A stretch of 64,000 nt of DNA from Salinisphaera sp. T31B1 (GTDB lineage: Bacteria > Pseudomonadota > Gammaproteobacteria > Nevskiales > Salinisphaeraceae): assembly GCF_040361275.1 (NCBI RefSeq), contig NZ_APNH01000001.1:1213001-1277000 (forward strand). Direction: 5' to 3'. Position numbers and translations under genes: made by a program. Positions 1-8,795 of the stretch are shown here, in pieces (within the stretch, counting starts at the first letter, position 1; every line of letters begins with the position of its first letter). The notes beneath the pieces are model-generated. The model had not been told where the DNA came from. It saw only the letters and a program-made list of their open reading frames with translations, and searched no databases.

Positions 1-1
1 C

Positions 2-1252
2 TATATCCAGCGTTGTACCGACAAATACGATCTGCGTCGGCATATCCGCTTCAATACCACCATCGTCTCGGCACGCTTTGACGAGGACGCCGGCGTGTGG
101 ATATCCCGCACTGCCGACGGCGAAGAGCTGACCGCGCATTTCGTGATCTCGGCGGTGGGCGCGCTGGCCGATCCGGCCTGGCCGAACATTCCGGGTCTGG
201 ACGAATTCACCGGCAAGCTGATGCATACCGCGCGCTGGGACGACGACTACGATCTGGCCGACAAGCGAGTGGCGGTCATCGGCTCCGGCGCCAGCGCGAT
301 CCAGGTCGTACCCGAAATCGCCAAGGCCGCCGGCGAGCTGACCGTGTTCCAGCGCACGCCCAGCTGGATCATGCCCAAGCCCGATCGGCCGATTCCTGCC
401 TCCGAACAGGCCGAGTATCGCGAATCCGCCTACAAGCTGAAAAAGCGTCGCCTGCGGATCTACTGGGTGAGCGAGTTCTTCGCGCCGTTCGTCATTTCCG
501 ATCTGGGCTTTTTCAAGAAACAGGCCGAGGCGATGGCGCTCAAGCACATGCGCAAACAGGTGGCCGATCCGTCCCTGCGCGCGGCGGTTACGCCCGACTA
601 CCGCATCGGCTGCAAGCGCGTGTTGATTTCCAATGACTGGTATCCGGCACTACAGCAGGACAACGTCACGCTGATCGCCGACGGCCCGGCCCGTATCGAG
701 GGCAATATCGTGATCACGCACGACGGGCGCCGGATCGAAGTGGATGCCATCGTCTGTGCCACCGGCTTCAAGGTACCCAGCAAGGCCGCGCCGTTCCCGG
801 TCACCGGACGTCAGGGGCGTGATCTGAACACCGCCTGGGACGATGGCGCTGAAGCCTACAAGGGTGTGACGGTATCCGGCTTTCCCAACCTGTTCTTCCT
901 GATGGGGCCGAATACCGGGCCCAGCCACACGTCGGTGCTGGAGTTCACCGAACAGCAGATGGACTATGCCCTGCAGGCCATAGCCCACGTTGCACGCCGC
1001 GGACTGAAGTTCATCGATGTGAAGAAGAAAGTGCAGGACAAGTTCAATCGCGGTATCCAGTGGCGAATGAAGCACACGTCGTGGACCTCGGGCTGCAACA
1101 GCTGGTATCTAACCGATTCCGGCAAGAACACCACGCTTTATCCGGGCTTCAACTGGGAGTACCGGCTGCGTTTGATGCGCTTCAAGCCGAGTGAATACGA
1201 CGAGGTCAAGCGCGATAACGCAGTGTCCGCGCGTACCGATCGAGCCGCCTGA
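2..1252 (+). CDS. Baeyer-Villiger-type flavin monooxygenase, 5' end outside window
   Basis: The reading frame is open from base 2, so the N-terminal FAD-binding part lies outside the window and 416 residues remain. The family inserts one oxygen atom from O2 into ketones or related carbonyls, using FAD and NADPH. Visible features are the F-x-G-x3-H-x3-W fingerprint (FTGKLMHTARW), followed at once by the second Rossmann motif VIGSGASAIQ for NADPH. Further on are a CATGF segment and the FLMGPNTGPSHTS segment typical of this family. The first in-frame Met (base 95) is internal and is not the true start. A bidirectional terminator follows. The substrate cannot be told from sequence. Confidence 0.88.
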   Translation, partial: YIQRCTDKYDLRRHIRFNTTIVSARFDEDAGVWISRTADGEELTAHFVISAVGALADPAWPNIPGLDEFTGKLMHTARWDDDYDLADKRVAVIGSGASAIQVVPEIAKAAGELTVFQRTPSWIMPKPDRPIPASEQAEYRESAYKLKKRRLRIYWVSEFFAPFVISDLGFFKKQAEAMALKHMRKQVADPSLRAAVTPDYRIGCKRVLISNDWYPALQQDNVTLIADGPARIEGNIVITHDGRRIEVDAIVCATGFKVPSKAAPFPVTGRQGRDLNTAWDDGAEAYKGVTVSGFPNLFFLMGPNTGPSHTSVLEFTEQQMDYALQAIAHVARRGLKFIDVKKKVQDKFNRGIQWRMKHTSWTSGCNSWYLTDSGKNTTLYPGFNWEYRLRLMRFKPSEYDEVKRDNAVSARTDRAA

Positions 1253-1275
1253 ACACCACCTGCGCGGGCGCATAA

Positions 1276-1305
1276 AAAAGCCGGGGCGCACGCGCCCCGG
1301 CTTTT
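1276..1305. terminator. Bidirectional intrinsic terminator
   Basis: Perfect inverted repeat AAAAGCCGGGGCG / CGCCCCGGCTTTT (1276-1288 and 1293-1305) with a 4-nt loop. It has a T run on either strand. It lies between the convergent monooxygenase and sugar dehydrogenase genes, so it can stop transcription from both sides. Confidence 0.9.
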
Positions 1306-1344
1306 CCATCGGCATTCGCCGACGACGGATCAGCCCCGATCGGC

Positions 1345-2622
1345 TTATCCCGCTTGACCGCGGGTAACACGAAAGATCGTGCTGCCGGCGTCGTCACTGA
1401 TGTACAGCGCGCCGTCGGCTGCCTGGGCCAGCCCGGCCGGCCGATGCTCGGCCTCGCCCGGCGAACGGATGGTGTCACTGCCGGTGAATCCCTTCGGTCC
1501 GGCGAAGGTCTTGTAATCGCCGCTGGGTTTACCGTCGGCGAACGGCTGGAATATCACACGATAGCCGGCCTGGGGGCTGGGCGCCCGGTTCCACGACCCG
1601 TGGAAGGCGATGAATGCGCCGTCGGCATAGCCTTTGCCCAGGCCCTCGCCTTGGCTGAACTGAATTGCCATTGGTGCCCAGTGGGCGGGATAAGCTGCGA
1701 TCGGGTCCTCGAAGTTCTTACAGCGGCCAACCTTGTCACCGTCCCCGCCGTACTCGGGCCCGAGCACCTTCTTCTTCTGCTTCGGGTCGTAATAGCAGAA
1801 CGGCCAGCCGAAGTTGTCACCTTCATCGACGGCGAACAGTTCCTCGGCCGGTAGATGGGCGCTTTGTTCCTGGGTGAACTCGTCCGGCCAGTTCGAATGC
1901 AGTTGGTCGCGCCCGTGCTGGGCCCCGTAGAGCTGGCCGTCGTGCCAGGCCAGCGCGAACATGTTTCGAATCCCCGTGGCAAAACGGGCATCCGGTGAGA
2001 ATTTCTGTCCGGTATCGCTGGCCGAAAAACGCCAGATACCGCCATGTTCTTCTAGCAGGGGGCAGGGGTCCTGGCCTTTGGATCCGGGCGAGCGATCCTG
2101 TGCCTGACAGGCGTTGGACGGCGCGCCGATATTCACGAACAGCGAACCGTCATCGCTGACTGCCAGGCCTCGGGCCGAATGCGCGCTCTGCTGGGGCAGG
2201 CCGCTGACCAGATGTTCGGGCTCGCCCTCGGGCACGAGCGATTCGCCGAGTTTGTAGCGATAGATATCGGTGAGCGTGGCCGCATACAGCCAGCCGTCAT
2301 GGATTGTCAGCCCGGTGGCACCGCCCTGACCGAAACTCTTGCGAGTGTCTGCCACTCCGTCGCCGTCGGTATCGCGCAGCGCCAACAGGGCGTGGCCGTC
2401 CACCTCGGTAGCCAGATTCACGTAGACGACGCCGTTGTCGGCGACCGCGAGATGCCGAGGCTGGCTGGCATCGGCGGCGAACTCGGTGGCACAGAAACCG
2501 TCCGGCAATGCCAGGCCTGCGGTATCGCAGCCTTCAGCGGCGAGGGCCGCGGGCACGGCCGCGAACGTGCCGGCAGCCAGCAGCGTGCCGCCGCACAGGA
2601 TCCTGAAGGGCAGGTGTTTCAT
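1345..2622 (-). CDS. PQQ-dependent sugar dehydrogenase family protein, secreted
   Basis: Protein of 425 residues with a signal peptide ending ALA-AEG near residue 29. The body is a six-bladed beta-propeller of the soluble aldose / sorbosone dehydrogenase family, which oxidises sugars or other alcohols in the periplasm with bound PQQ. Supporting motifs are GIRNMFALAW, AQHGRDQL, EGDNFGWPFCYYD and AFHGSWNRAP; the last is highly typical of the family. The C-terminal half ends in the usual ADGALYISDDAGSTIFRV blade. It is a single-gene unit convergent with the monooxygenase. No PQQ synthesis genes are in the window, so cofactor supply and true substrate remain open. Confidence 0.85.
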   Translation of the reverse strand: MKHLPFRILCGGTLLAAGTFAAVPAALAAEGCDTAGLALPDGFCATEFAADASQPRHLAVADNGVVYVNLATEVDGHALLALRDTDGDGVADTRKSFGQGGATGLTIHDGWLYAATLTDIYRYKLGESLVPEGEPEHLVSGLPQQSAHSARGLAVSDDGSLFVNIGAPSNACQAQDRSPGSKGQDPCPLLEEHGGIWRFSASDTGQKFSPDARFATGIRNMFALAWHDGQLYGAQHGRDQLHSNWPDEFTQEQSAHLPAEELFAVDEGDNFGWPFCYYDPKQKKKVLGPEYGGDGDKVGRCKNFEDPIAAYPAHWAPMAIQFSQGEGLGKGYADGAFIAFHGSWNRAPSPQAGYRVIFQPFADGKPSGDYKTFAGPKGFTGSDTIRSPGEAEHRPAGLAQAADGALYISDDAGSTIFRVTRGQAG

Positions 2623-2705
2623 GACTCGTGGTCTGGGTTGAGTGTCGGCCCGGTTATAGCAGTTACCGTGAATGGTCGCAAAAAGCCAAAAAAACGATCA
2701 AGCAA

Positions 2706-2735
2706 CTGTTGAAACGTTGCAGGGCGTCCCTATCT
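2706..2735 (+). promoter_or_regulatory. Sigma-32-like heat-shock promoter of hsp20
   Basis: The -35 element CTGTTGAAA (2706-2714) is followed after 13 nt by CCCTATCT (2728-2735). The E. coli RpoH consensus is CTTGAAA-N13-15-CCCCATNT. It sits about 60 nt upstream of an Hsp20 gene, where such a promoter is expected. A second match occurs upstream of htpG. Confidence 0.72.
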
Positions 2736-2793
2736 CTTCTGTCGTAATCAACGGGCCCGGCGGGTCGGGCCCGGCCAGACAGGAGGAATCATC

Positions 2794-3261
2794 ATGTCCC
2801 TATCGCGTTATCAGCATCCGGCTTCCCCGGGCAGTCTGCTCGCCCAATTCAACGACGAGATCAACCGCATGTTCCTGCAGGACAACAACAGCTTTCCGTC
2901 TTTGACCGGCGGAAACTGGACACCGGCTGTGGATGTCCGTGAGACCGACCAGGCCTATTTCATCGAGGCCGAAGTGCCGGGCGTTGACCCCAAGGCGATC
3001 GAAATCACGCTCGACAAGGGCGTGCTTACGCTCAAGGGCGAGCGGCAGGACCATGACGCATCGGCAGATGCCGCCGATGATCGTGGTGCCGGTCAGGCCC
3101 GTTACCGCGAGCGCCGCTTCGGTGCCTTCGTACGACGTTTTTCGTTGCCCGAAACCGCCGACGAAGAGAACATCGTGGCGCAGGCCGACCACGGCGTGCT
3201 GCGTCTGACCATCCACAAGAAGCCGCAGCTGGAGCCGCGTCGGATCACCGTGCAGGTCTAG
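2794..3261 (+). CDS. Small heat-shock protein, Hsp20 / alpha-crystallin family
   Basis: Protein of 155 residues, a normal family length. It is an ATP-independent holdase that keeps unfolding proteins soluble in the cytoplasm. The alpha-crystallin domain spans roughly residues 44-140, with the VDVRETDQAYFIEAEVPGV strands, KGERQ, and the hallmark A-x-x-x-GVL-x-L/I motif (DHGVLRLTI). The start is fixed by a strong AGGAGG ribosome site six to eight bases upstream. A sigma-32-like promoter lies upstream and an intrinsic terminator follows, so the gene is monocistronic and heat-inducible by inference. An unusual Asp/Ala-rich insert (DHDASADAADDRGAGQ) interrupts the middle of the domain where the loop between strands varies. 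Confidence 0.93.
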   Translation: MSLSRYQHPASPGSLLAQFNDEINRMFLQDNNSFPSLTGGNWTPAVDVRETDQAYFIEAEVPGVDPKAIEITLDKGVLTLKGERQDHDASADAADDRGAGQARYRERRFGAFVRRFSLPETADEENIVAQADHGVLRLTIHKKPQLEPRRITVQV

Positions 3262-3286
3262 ACCGGATCGCCGCCGAACGGCACGA

Positions 3287-3311
3287 GCGGGGCCTTGCGG
3301 CCCCGCTTTTT
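3287..3311 (+). terminator. Intrinsic terminator of hsp20
   Basis: GCGGGGCC / GGCCCCGC stem (3287-3294 and 3299-3306) with a TTGC loop, followed by five T. It lies 26 nt after the hsp20 stop codon. Confidence 0.9.
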
Positions 3312-3336
3312 CCTGTATGACGCGTGGTCGGCGGCT

Positions 3337-5874
3337 TCAGTCGGCCGCGCGCAGGCTCGTCCAGGCCGGCTGGCGCAGGATATCGCGCAGGGCGATTACG
3401 CCCGAGGCGGTGATCACCAGCGTGGCCACGGCGATGGCGGCCAGCCACACCTCGCTGCGCCAGCTATAGCTCAGATCCAGTACCTGCGTGGCCAGTACGA
3501 TGGCTGCTGCCTGGGCGACGATGGCCGCGAGCATCGATGAGCAAAGGCCGATCAGCGCACATTCGACCAGTGTGGCCTGGACCAGCCAGCGCGAACGCGC
3601 GCCCAACGCGCGCAGCAGGGCGGCTTCGCGCCGACGCTGGCCGAGACTGGCCTGCATCGCGGCCACCAGCACCACCAGACCGGCGGCCAGGGTGAAGCCG
3701 AAGACCAGTTCGACGGCCAGGCTCACACGGTCGACGAGCGTGGTCAGCTGATCGAGGATGGCATCGATATCGATCACGCTCACGTTCGGAAATGTTCGTA
3801 CGAGGTCGACAATCAGCCCATGCCGTTCCGGCGGCAGGTAAAAGCTGGTGATATAGGTCGCCGGAAACCCGGCCAGGGTCTCCGGGGCGAACAGCACATA
3901 GAAATTGGCCTGCAGACTGGACCAGTCGATCGACCGGATACTGGTCACCTCGCCGGCGATCTCGCGTCCGGCGATATCGAAGCTCAGTCGGTCACCGAGG
4001 CCGGCATCCAGGCGCTCGGCCACCGACTCGTCGATCGACACACGTGGGGTGCCGGCATCGTTGGGATCGAACCAGCGCCCGGCGACGATTCGGTTGTCGG
4101 GCTTGAGCGTGGCGGTCCAGGACAGGTTGAGTTCGCGTCGGGTCAGTTCGCCGGCAGCTTCGGCACGCTGCGGGTCCGCATCGATGGCCTGCCCGTTCAC
4201 CGCCGTCAGCCGGCCGCGCACCAGCGGATAGAACTGCGCATCGATTCCCTGGCCGTGCAGGTAGTCGGCGACCTGTGTGCGCTGGTCCGGCGTGATGTTG
4301 ATCAAGAACCGGTTTGGCGCATCGGCGGCGATATCGGTCTGCCAGCCGGATAACAGATCGCCGCGTACGATCACCAGCATGAACAGCATGATCAGGCCGA
4401 CGCCGAAGGCCACGATCTGCAGGATGCTGGCCGCTCGCCGTCGGCCGGTGGCGGCCAGTCCCAGGCGCAGGCCGGGGCCAAGACGAGCGCCCAGGCGTCC
4501 CCGCAGCCAGGCGACGCACCACAGCAGGGCGAACGCGCCCGCGCCGAGCAGCGCGATGCCGGTTGCGGTTGCCACCACGACCCAGACCGTGAGCATCACG
4601 TCGCCCGTGGCCGCAGCGGCCAGCACCAGGGTCGCTGCGATGGCGGCCAGATATACCGGCCAGGGCCCGCCGCCGGTGCCATCGAGCGAACGCGCCAGCA
4701 CGCGGGCCGGCGGGGTGCGCCGGGCGCCGGCGAGTGCCGGCCAGGCAAAGCCGGCCAGAAGAACCGCCCCGGTCAACGGCGCCGCTGCGTAGGCCGCCCA
4801 GCCGGCCGCCGGCAGGTCGATCTCGAAGGCACGTGCGATGATTACCGAGATGCCGGCCTGGGCCAGGCTGCCCAGCGCCAGCCCCAGTCCGATACCCAGT
4901 ATCCCGACGATCGCCAGCTGCCAGGCGAGCATGCGCGTAATCAGCCCGCGGGGTGCGCCCAGAGTTTTGAGCAGGGCGATCTCGTCTAAACGCGAGGTGG
5001 CATGCTGGCGGGCGGTCAGTGCGATCGCGACGCCGGCAAGCACCACGGCCACCAGAGCCGCCAGATCGAGAAAGACATCGGCGCGTTCAAGCGCGCGTGC
5101 CAGCGCCCGGTTGGATTCGGCCGGTGTACGCAGCCGTTCGCCGGTGCCCAAACTCCCTGCCAGCCGCTCGCGCAACGCCGAGACGGCGGCCGGCGGTCCG
5201 GCCAGCAGTTCGGCATATTGCGCCCGGCTGCCCGGGCCGAGCAGGCCGGTGGCTTTCAGATCGGCCGCGGCCATCATCACGCGCGGCGCGATATTGGCAA
5301 AGCCCGGCCCGCGGTCGGGCTCGACCACGAGCACCGCATCGATGACCAGTCGCGCCTCGCCCAACGTCAGCGTATCGCCAACGCCAAGGCCCTGGGCATC
5401 GAGCACACGCTGTTCGACCCAGACATGGCCGGGTGGTGGCGCCTGCCGTATGCGGGTCTGCGGGCTGCCCGGCGCACCCCGACGCAGGGTCACATCGCCA
5501 CGCAGCGGGTAGTCGGGTGTGACCGCCTTGACCGATACAAGCGTAACCTGATCGTCGCCGCTGACCACGCTCGGGAAGACCGTCGTCGCCGCCCGGTGCA
5601 CGCCGGCCTCGTCGATCCATGCAGCGCGCCGGGCATCCAGCGGCTCGCGCAGATCAAGCTTGAGATCGGCCGCGATGGTGACCCCGCCCTGGCGGGTCAT
5701 GCCGGCTCGTACACGATCGGTCATCTGGTTGACTGCCGTGACCGCTGCCACCGCCACGATCAGTGCGACGAGCAAAATCGTCCATGCACTCTTGCCCTGG
5801 GCACGCGCGCCGTGGCGCCACGCCAGGCCGAACGCGCTCGTGCGTGGCCGGCTACTGGACATGGAGCCGCCCAT
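3337..5874 (-). CDS. ybbP: ABC transporter permease of the YbbP/FtsX type
   Basis: Protein of 845 residues that partners the ATPase encoded just upstream; the two genes overlap by 23 nt. One transmembrane helix follows the N-terminus (AWTILLVALIVAVAAVTAV). Two FtsX-like permease blocks follow, each with three to four helices (about residues 270-390 and 720-840), plus a central hydrophobic pair near residues 410-500. Large extracytoplasmic domains lie between. The two-block layout and neighbourhood with ybbA and tesA match E. coli YbbP, a MacB-like permease thought to move lipids or hydrophobic molecules in the envelope rather than import a solute. The substrate is unknown. Confidence 0.9.
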   Translation of the reverse strand: MGGSMSSSRPRTSAFGLAWRHGARAQGKSAWTILLVALIVAVAAVTAVNQMTDRVRAGMTRQGGVTIAADLKLDLREPLDARRAAWIDEAGVHRAATTVFPSVVSGDDQVTLVSVKAVTPDYPLRGDVTLRRGAPGSPQTRIRQAPPPGHVWVEQRVLDAQGLGVGDTLTLGEARLVIDAVLVVEPDRGPGFANIAPRVMMAAADLKATGLLGPGSRAQYAELLAGPPAAVSALRERLAGSLGTGERLRTPAESNRALARALERADVFLDLAALVAVVLAGVAIALTARQHATSRLDEIALLKTLGAPRGLITRMLAWQLAIVGILGIGLGLALGSLAQAGISVIIARAFEIDLPAAGWAAYAAAPLTGAVLLAGFAWPALAGARRTPPARVLARSLDGTGGGPWPVYLAAIAATLVLAAAATGDVMLTVWVVVATATGIALLGAGAFALLWCVAWLRGRLGARLGPGLRLGLAATGRRRAASILQIVAFGVGLIMLFMLVIVRGDLLSGWQTDIAADAPNRFLINITPDQRTQVADYLHGQGIDAQFYPLVRGRLTAVNGQAIDADPQRAEAAGELTRRELNLSWTATLKPDNRIVAGRWFDPNDAGTPRVSIDESVAERLDAGLGDRLSFDIAGREIAGEVTSIRSIDWSSLQANFYVLFAPETLAGFPATYITSFYLPPERHGLIVDLVRTFPNVSVIDIDAILDQLTTLVDRVSLAVELVFGFTLAAGLVVLVAAMQASLGQRRREAALLRALGARSRWLVQATLVECALIGLCSSMLAAIVAQAAAIVLATQVLDLSYSWRSEVWLAAIAVATLVITASGVIALRDILRQPAWTSLRAAD

Positions 5875-6532
5875 CGCTCAGACGGGCGGTACGATCGCAG
5901 CGTGCGGCCAGCCCTTCGTCGTGGGTGACCAGCACCAGCGTGGTCTGCTGGTCGGCGTTGAGCGCGAACAGCTGATCGATGATCGCTGCACCCGTGGCCC
6001 GATCGAGATTGCCGGTCGGCTCGTCGGCGAACAGGATCTGCGGGCGGCAGGCAAAGGCCCGTGCTAGGGCGACGCGCTGTTGCTCACCGCCGGATAGCTG
6101 GCGCGGCGTATGCGCGATTCGATGGCCCAGACCGACCTGCTCGAGCAGCGTGCGTGCGGTAGTCCGTGCCGTGGCCGGATCGCTGCCGGCCAGTTCCAGT
6201 GGTAGCAGCACGTTATCCAGCGCCGACAGCCCGGCCAGCAGCTGGAACGACTGGAACACGAAGCCCACGCGCGCAGCGCGCCAGGCCGCCCGCTCGTCTT
6301 CGTCCATGCCCGACAGGTCGGCCCCGAGCAGTTCGACGCGGCCGCGCGTGGGCAGGTCGAGCCCGGCCAGCAGCGCCAGCAGCGTCGATTTGCCGGAGCC
6401 GGACGTACCGACGATGGCCAGGCTGTCGCCGGTATTCAGGTCCAGTTCGACCGCCTCGAGGATACTCAGGCGTTTGTCGCCACTGGCGACCGTCTTGGCC
6501 AGATCGATTGCTTTGATTGCAGGAGAGGACAT
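5852..6532 (-). CDS. ybbA: ABC transporter ATP-binding protein YbbA
   Basis: Protein of 226 residues, LolD/MacB-type ATPase. The Walker A motif is GTSGSGKST, the ABC signature [14 protein letters not shown], and Walker [13 protein letters not shown], followed by the H-loop VTHD. It powers the permease encoded downstream. Its ATG lies at 6530-6532, and the best start for the divergent tesA begins at base 6532, so the two 5' coding ends meet. Promoters for each gene must therefore lie inside the other gene or be unusually compact. Confidence 0.95.
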   Translation of the reverse strand: MSSPAIKAIDLAKTVASGDKRLSILEAVELDLNTGDSLAIVGTSGSGKSTLLALLAGLDLPTRGRVELLGADLSGMDEDERAAWRAARVGFVFQSFQLLAGLSALDNVLLPLELAGSDPATARTTARTLLEQVGLGHRIAHTPRQLSGGEQQRVALARAFACRPQILFADEPTGNLDRATGAAIIDQLFALNADQQTTLVLVTHDEGLAARCDRTARLSDGRLHVQ

Positions 6533-7227
6533 TGACCACCGTGTATGAAAGCCGGCGTAACCGCCGTCGTGACAGTATCTTGCGCGCTCGGCTGATCGCG
6601 CTGTTCGTGGCCTTGGCGGCCCTGACCGTGTCGCTGCCGGTATACGCCGCGCCCACGGTTCTGGTTTTCGGCGATAGCCTCAGCGCCGGCTACGGCCTGG
6701 CGCGCGACGCCGGCTGGGTGGCGCTGCTCGAACGCCGACTGGCCGAACGCGACACGCCGGTCCGGGTGGTCAACGCCAGCGTATCCGGTGAGACCACCGC
6801 TGGCGGTCGTGCCCGCCTGGAGGGCGAACTGGCGCGAACCGAGCCGGATATCGTTATTCTCGAACTGGGCGGCAACGACGGACTGCGTGCGTTGCCGGTC
6901 GCGGACATGCAGACCAATCTGGCCGCCATGATTGCGGCCAGCCGCGCAGCCGGCGCACGTGTGCTGCTGCTGGGCATGCGTATCCCTGCCAACTATGGCA
7001 AGCGCTACAGCGAACAGTTCCACCGTGCGTTCGAACAGACCGCTGATAAACAGGATGTGGCCTACGTGCCGTTCTTTCTCGCGCCAATCGCCAACGATCG
7101 GGCCAATTTCCAGGACGACGGTATCCACCCGAACGCCGAGGCGCAGCCAGCCATGCTCGATGCGGTCTGGCCGACGCTCAAGCCCCTGATCGACCAAACG
7201 CTTAGCCAAACGCCGGCGGCGGGGTGA
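6532..7227 (+). CDS. tesA: Periplasmic acyl-CoA thioesterase / lysophospholipase L1, TesA
   Basis: SGNH hydrolase of about 231 residues, exported by a signal peptide ending in VYA-AP. Block I is [11 protein letters not shown] (nucleophile Ser49), block III LGGND and block V DGIHPN (catalytic Asp and His). In E. coli the homologue hydrolyses thioesters, lysophospholipids and some peptides' esters in the periplasm. I chose the TTG at 6532 because AGGAG (6521-6525) is spaced six bases before it; a GTG at 6541 and a TTG at 6517 are also in frame. The 3' end overlaps the convergent amidase gene by 26 nt. The pairing with divergent ybbA-ybbP is a conserved proteobacterial arrangement. Confidence 0.92.
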   Translation: MTTVYESRRNRRRDSILRARLIALFVALAALTVSLPVYAAPTVLVFGDSLSAGYGLARDAGWVALLERRLAERDTPVRVVNASVSGETTAGGRARLEGELARTEPDIVILELGGNDGLRALPVADMQTNLAAMIAASRAAGARVLLLGMRIPANYGKRYSEQFHRAFEQTADKQDVAYVPFFLAPIANDRANFQDDGIHPNAEAQPAMLDAVWPTLKPLIDQTLSQTPAAG

Positions 7228-8671
7228 AGTCCAGTCCGGCCGCGGCCAGGTGTCGGGCGAAGGCAATCGTGGTCAGATCCTGGCCGTAGCCGGCTACGAT
7301 CTGCAGTCCCACCGGCAGACCGTCGTCGGACAGGCCCACCGGGGCGCTGGTCGCCGGCAGCCCGGCCACCGTAGCCGGTGCGATCCAGCGGAACAGGTGG
7401 GTATAGCCGTGGCTGTCGCCGTCGATATCGATCTTGCGTGACAGCACGTTGCCGCCGTGGTCATGGGGGATGGCAGGCACGCATACGCCGGGCAGAAGCA
7501 CCACGTCGTAGTCGGCGAACAACGCCTGCCATTCGTCGCGCAGCCGATGCCGCTGCTCGTTGGCGTCCGCCCAGTCCCGATGACTGGCAGTCGCCCGCTG
7601 GCCAAAACCGCCAAGGGTGCCCGGCTTGGTACGGCCGAGCAGGCCCAGCAGTGCGGCACCACGTCGTGCCTTGGCATAGAGCTTGTCGGGAATCGCCGCC
7701 CCCACCATGCCGTTGAGCAGACGGTCGTAGATATCGTAACCGGCCTCGAACCCACCCGGCAGATCGTTCAGGCGGGTCACGTTGGCGCCGGCCCGTCGTG
7801 CGCTTTCAAGCGCCTCTTCGAGCCGGGTTCGGGTGGCGTCGGCCAGCGGACAGAATGCGTGTTCGAAACAGTAGGCGATACGGAAGTCCGCCAGGGTGAC
7901 CGGTTTGGGCGCGGGCAGGTGGGTCTGCCAGAGCGTGCTTTCAATGGTGTCAGGGCCGGCAAGTACCTCCAGCGCAAGCGCGAGATCGTCGGCACTGCGA
8001 GCCAGCGGTCCGGCCACGCACAGGTCCGGTTCGGCGCGCGTGCCGGGCGGGCCGGGGATATGCCCGCGCAGCGGGATCAGCCCGTAGGATGCCTTGTGGC
8101 CATACACGCCGCACCAGCTGGCCGGCGTACGGATCGAGCCGGCCAGGTCGGAGCCGATCTCGAGCGCGGTGAAACCCGCCGCCAGAGCGGCGGCCGCGCC
8201 GCCCGACGAGCCGCCCGACGTGCGTTCGGCGTTCCACGGGTTGTTCGTGGTGCCGTAGATGCTGTTGAAGCTCTGTACGTCCTGGGCCAGGCGCGGCGTG
8301 TTGGTCTTGCCGAAGATCACCGCGCCGGCACTCTTCAGGCGGGCGACGGTCACCGCATCGTGCGTACTGACATAGTCCTTGAGACGCGGTTCGCCTACGA
8401 CGGTGGGCAGTCCGGCCGCCTCGAACGTGTCCTTGACGGTCATCGGTACGCCGTGCAGCGGCCCCCAGCGTTCGCCAGCGGCAATCGCCGCATCGGCGGC
8501 ATCGGCGCGCGCACGTGCGGCTTCCACATCCATGGCGATCACGGCGTTCACGGCCTCACCCATGTGTTCGATACGCGCCAGAAAATGATCCAGCGCCACA
8601 CGGCTGGTTATCTGGCCGTCTGCGATGGCGGCTGCCAGGGCGGTGGCGGACAGTCGATGTATGTCGGTCAT
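7202..8671 (-). CDS. Amidase, amidase-signature family
   Basis: Protein of 489 residues. The amidase-signature triad is visible: Lys80 in MTVKDTFE, cis-Ser155 in TSGGSSGGAAAALAAG, and nucleophile Ser179 in GSDLAGSIRTPA. The family hydrolyses carboxamides to acid and ammonia; members include acylamidases and enantioselective amidases. It lacks gatB and gatC neighbours, so it is not the tRNA amidotransferase subunit GatA. No signal peptide is seen, so it acts in the cytoplasm. Its 3' end overlaps tesA by 26 nt in convergent orientation. The natural amide is not predictable. Confidence 0.88.
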   Translation of the reverse strand: MTDIHRLSATALAAAIADGQITSRVALDHFLARIEHMGEAVNAVIAMDVEAARARADAADAAIAAGERWGPLHGVPMTVKDTFEAAGLPTVVGEPRLKDYVSTHDAVTVARLKSAGAVIFGKTNTPRLAQDVQSFNSIYGTTNNPWNAERTSGGSSGGAAAALAAGFTALEIGSDLAGSIRTPASWCGVYGHKASYGLIPLRGHIPGPPGTRAEPDLCVAGPLARSADDLALALEVLAGPDTIESTLWQTHLPAPKPVTLADFRIAYCFEHAFCPLADATRTRLEEALESARRAGANVTRLNDLPGGFEAGYDIYDRLLNGMVGAAIPDKLYAKARRGAALLGLLGRTKPGTLGGFGQRATASHRDWADANEQRHRLRDEWQALFADYDVVLLPGVCVPAIPHDHGGNVLSRKIDIDGDSHGYTHLFRWIAPATVAGLPATSAPVGLSDDGLPVGLQIVAGYGQDLTTIAFARHLAAAGLDFTPPPAFG

Positions 8672-8795
8672 GCGGTCGGGCTCGTGGCGATAGTCGTTGG
8701 TCGGCGCGACGGGTTGGCCGCGACTCGTTCGAGCCGTGCCCCGACGAGATGGCGGATGGCCGGCCAGGCTGTGCGCCGGTGAATCAGCGGGCTTT

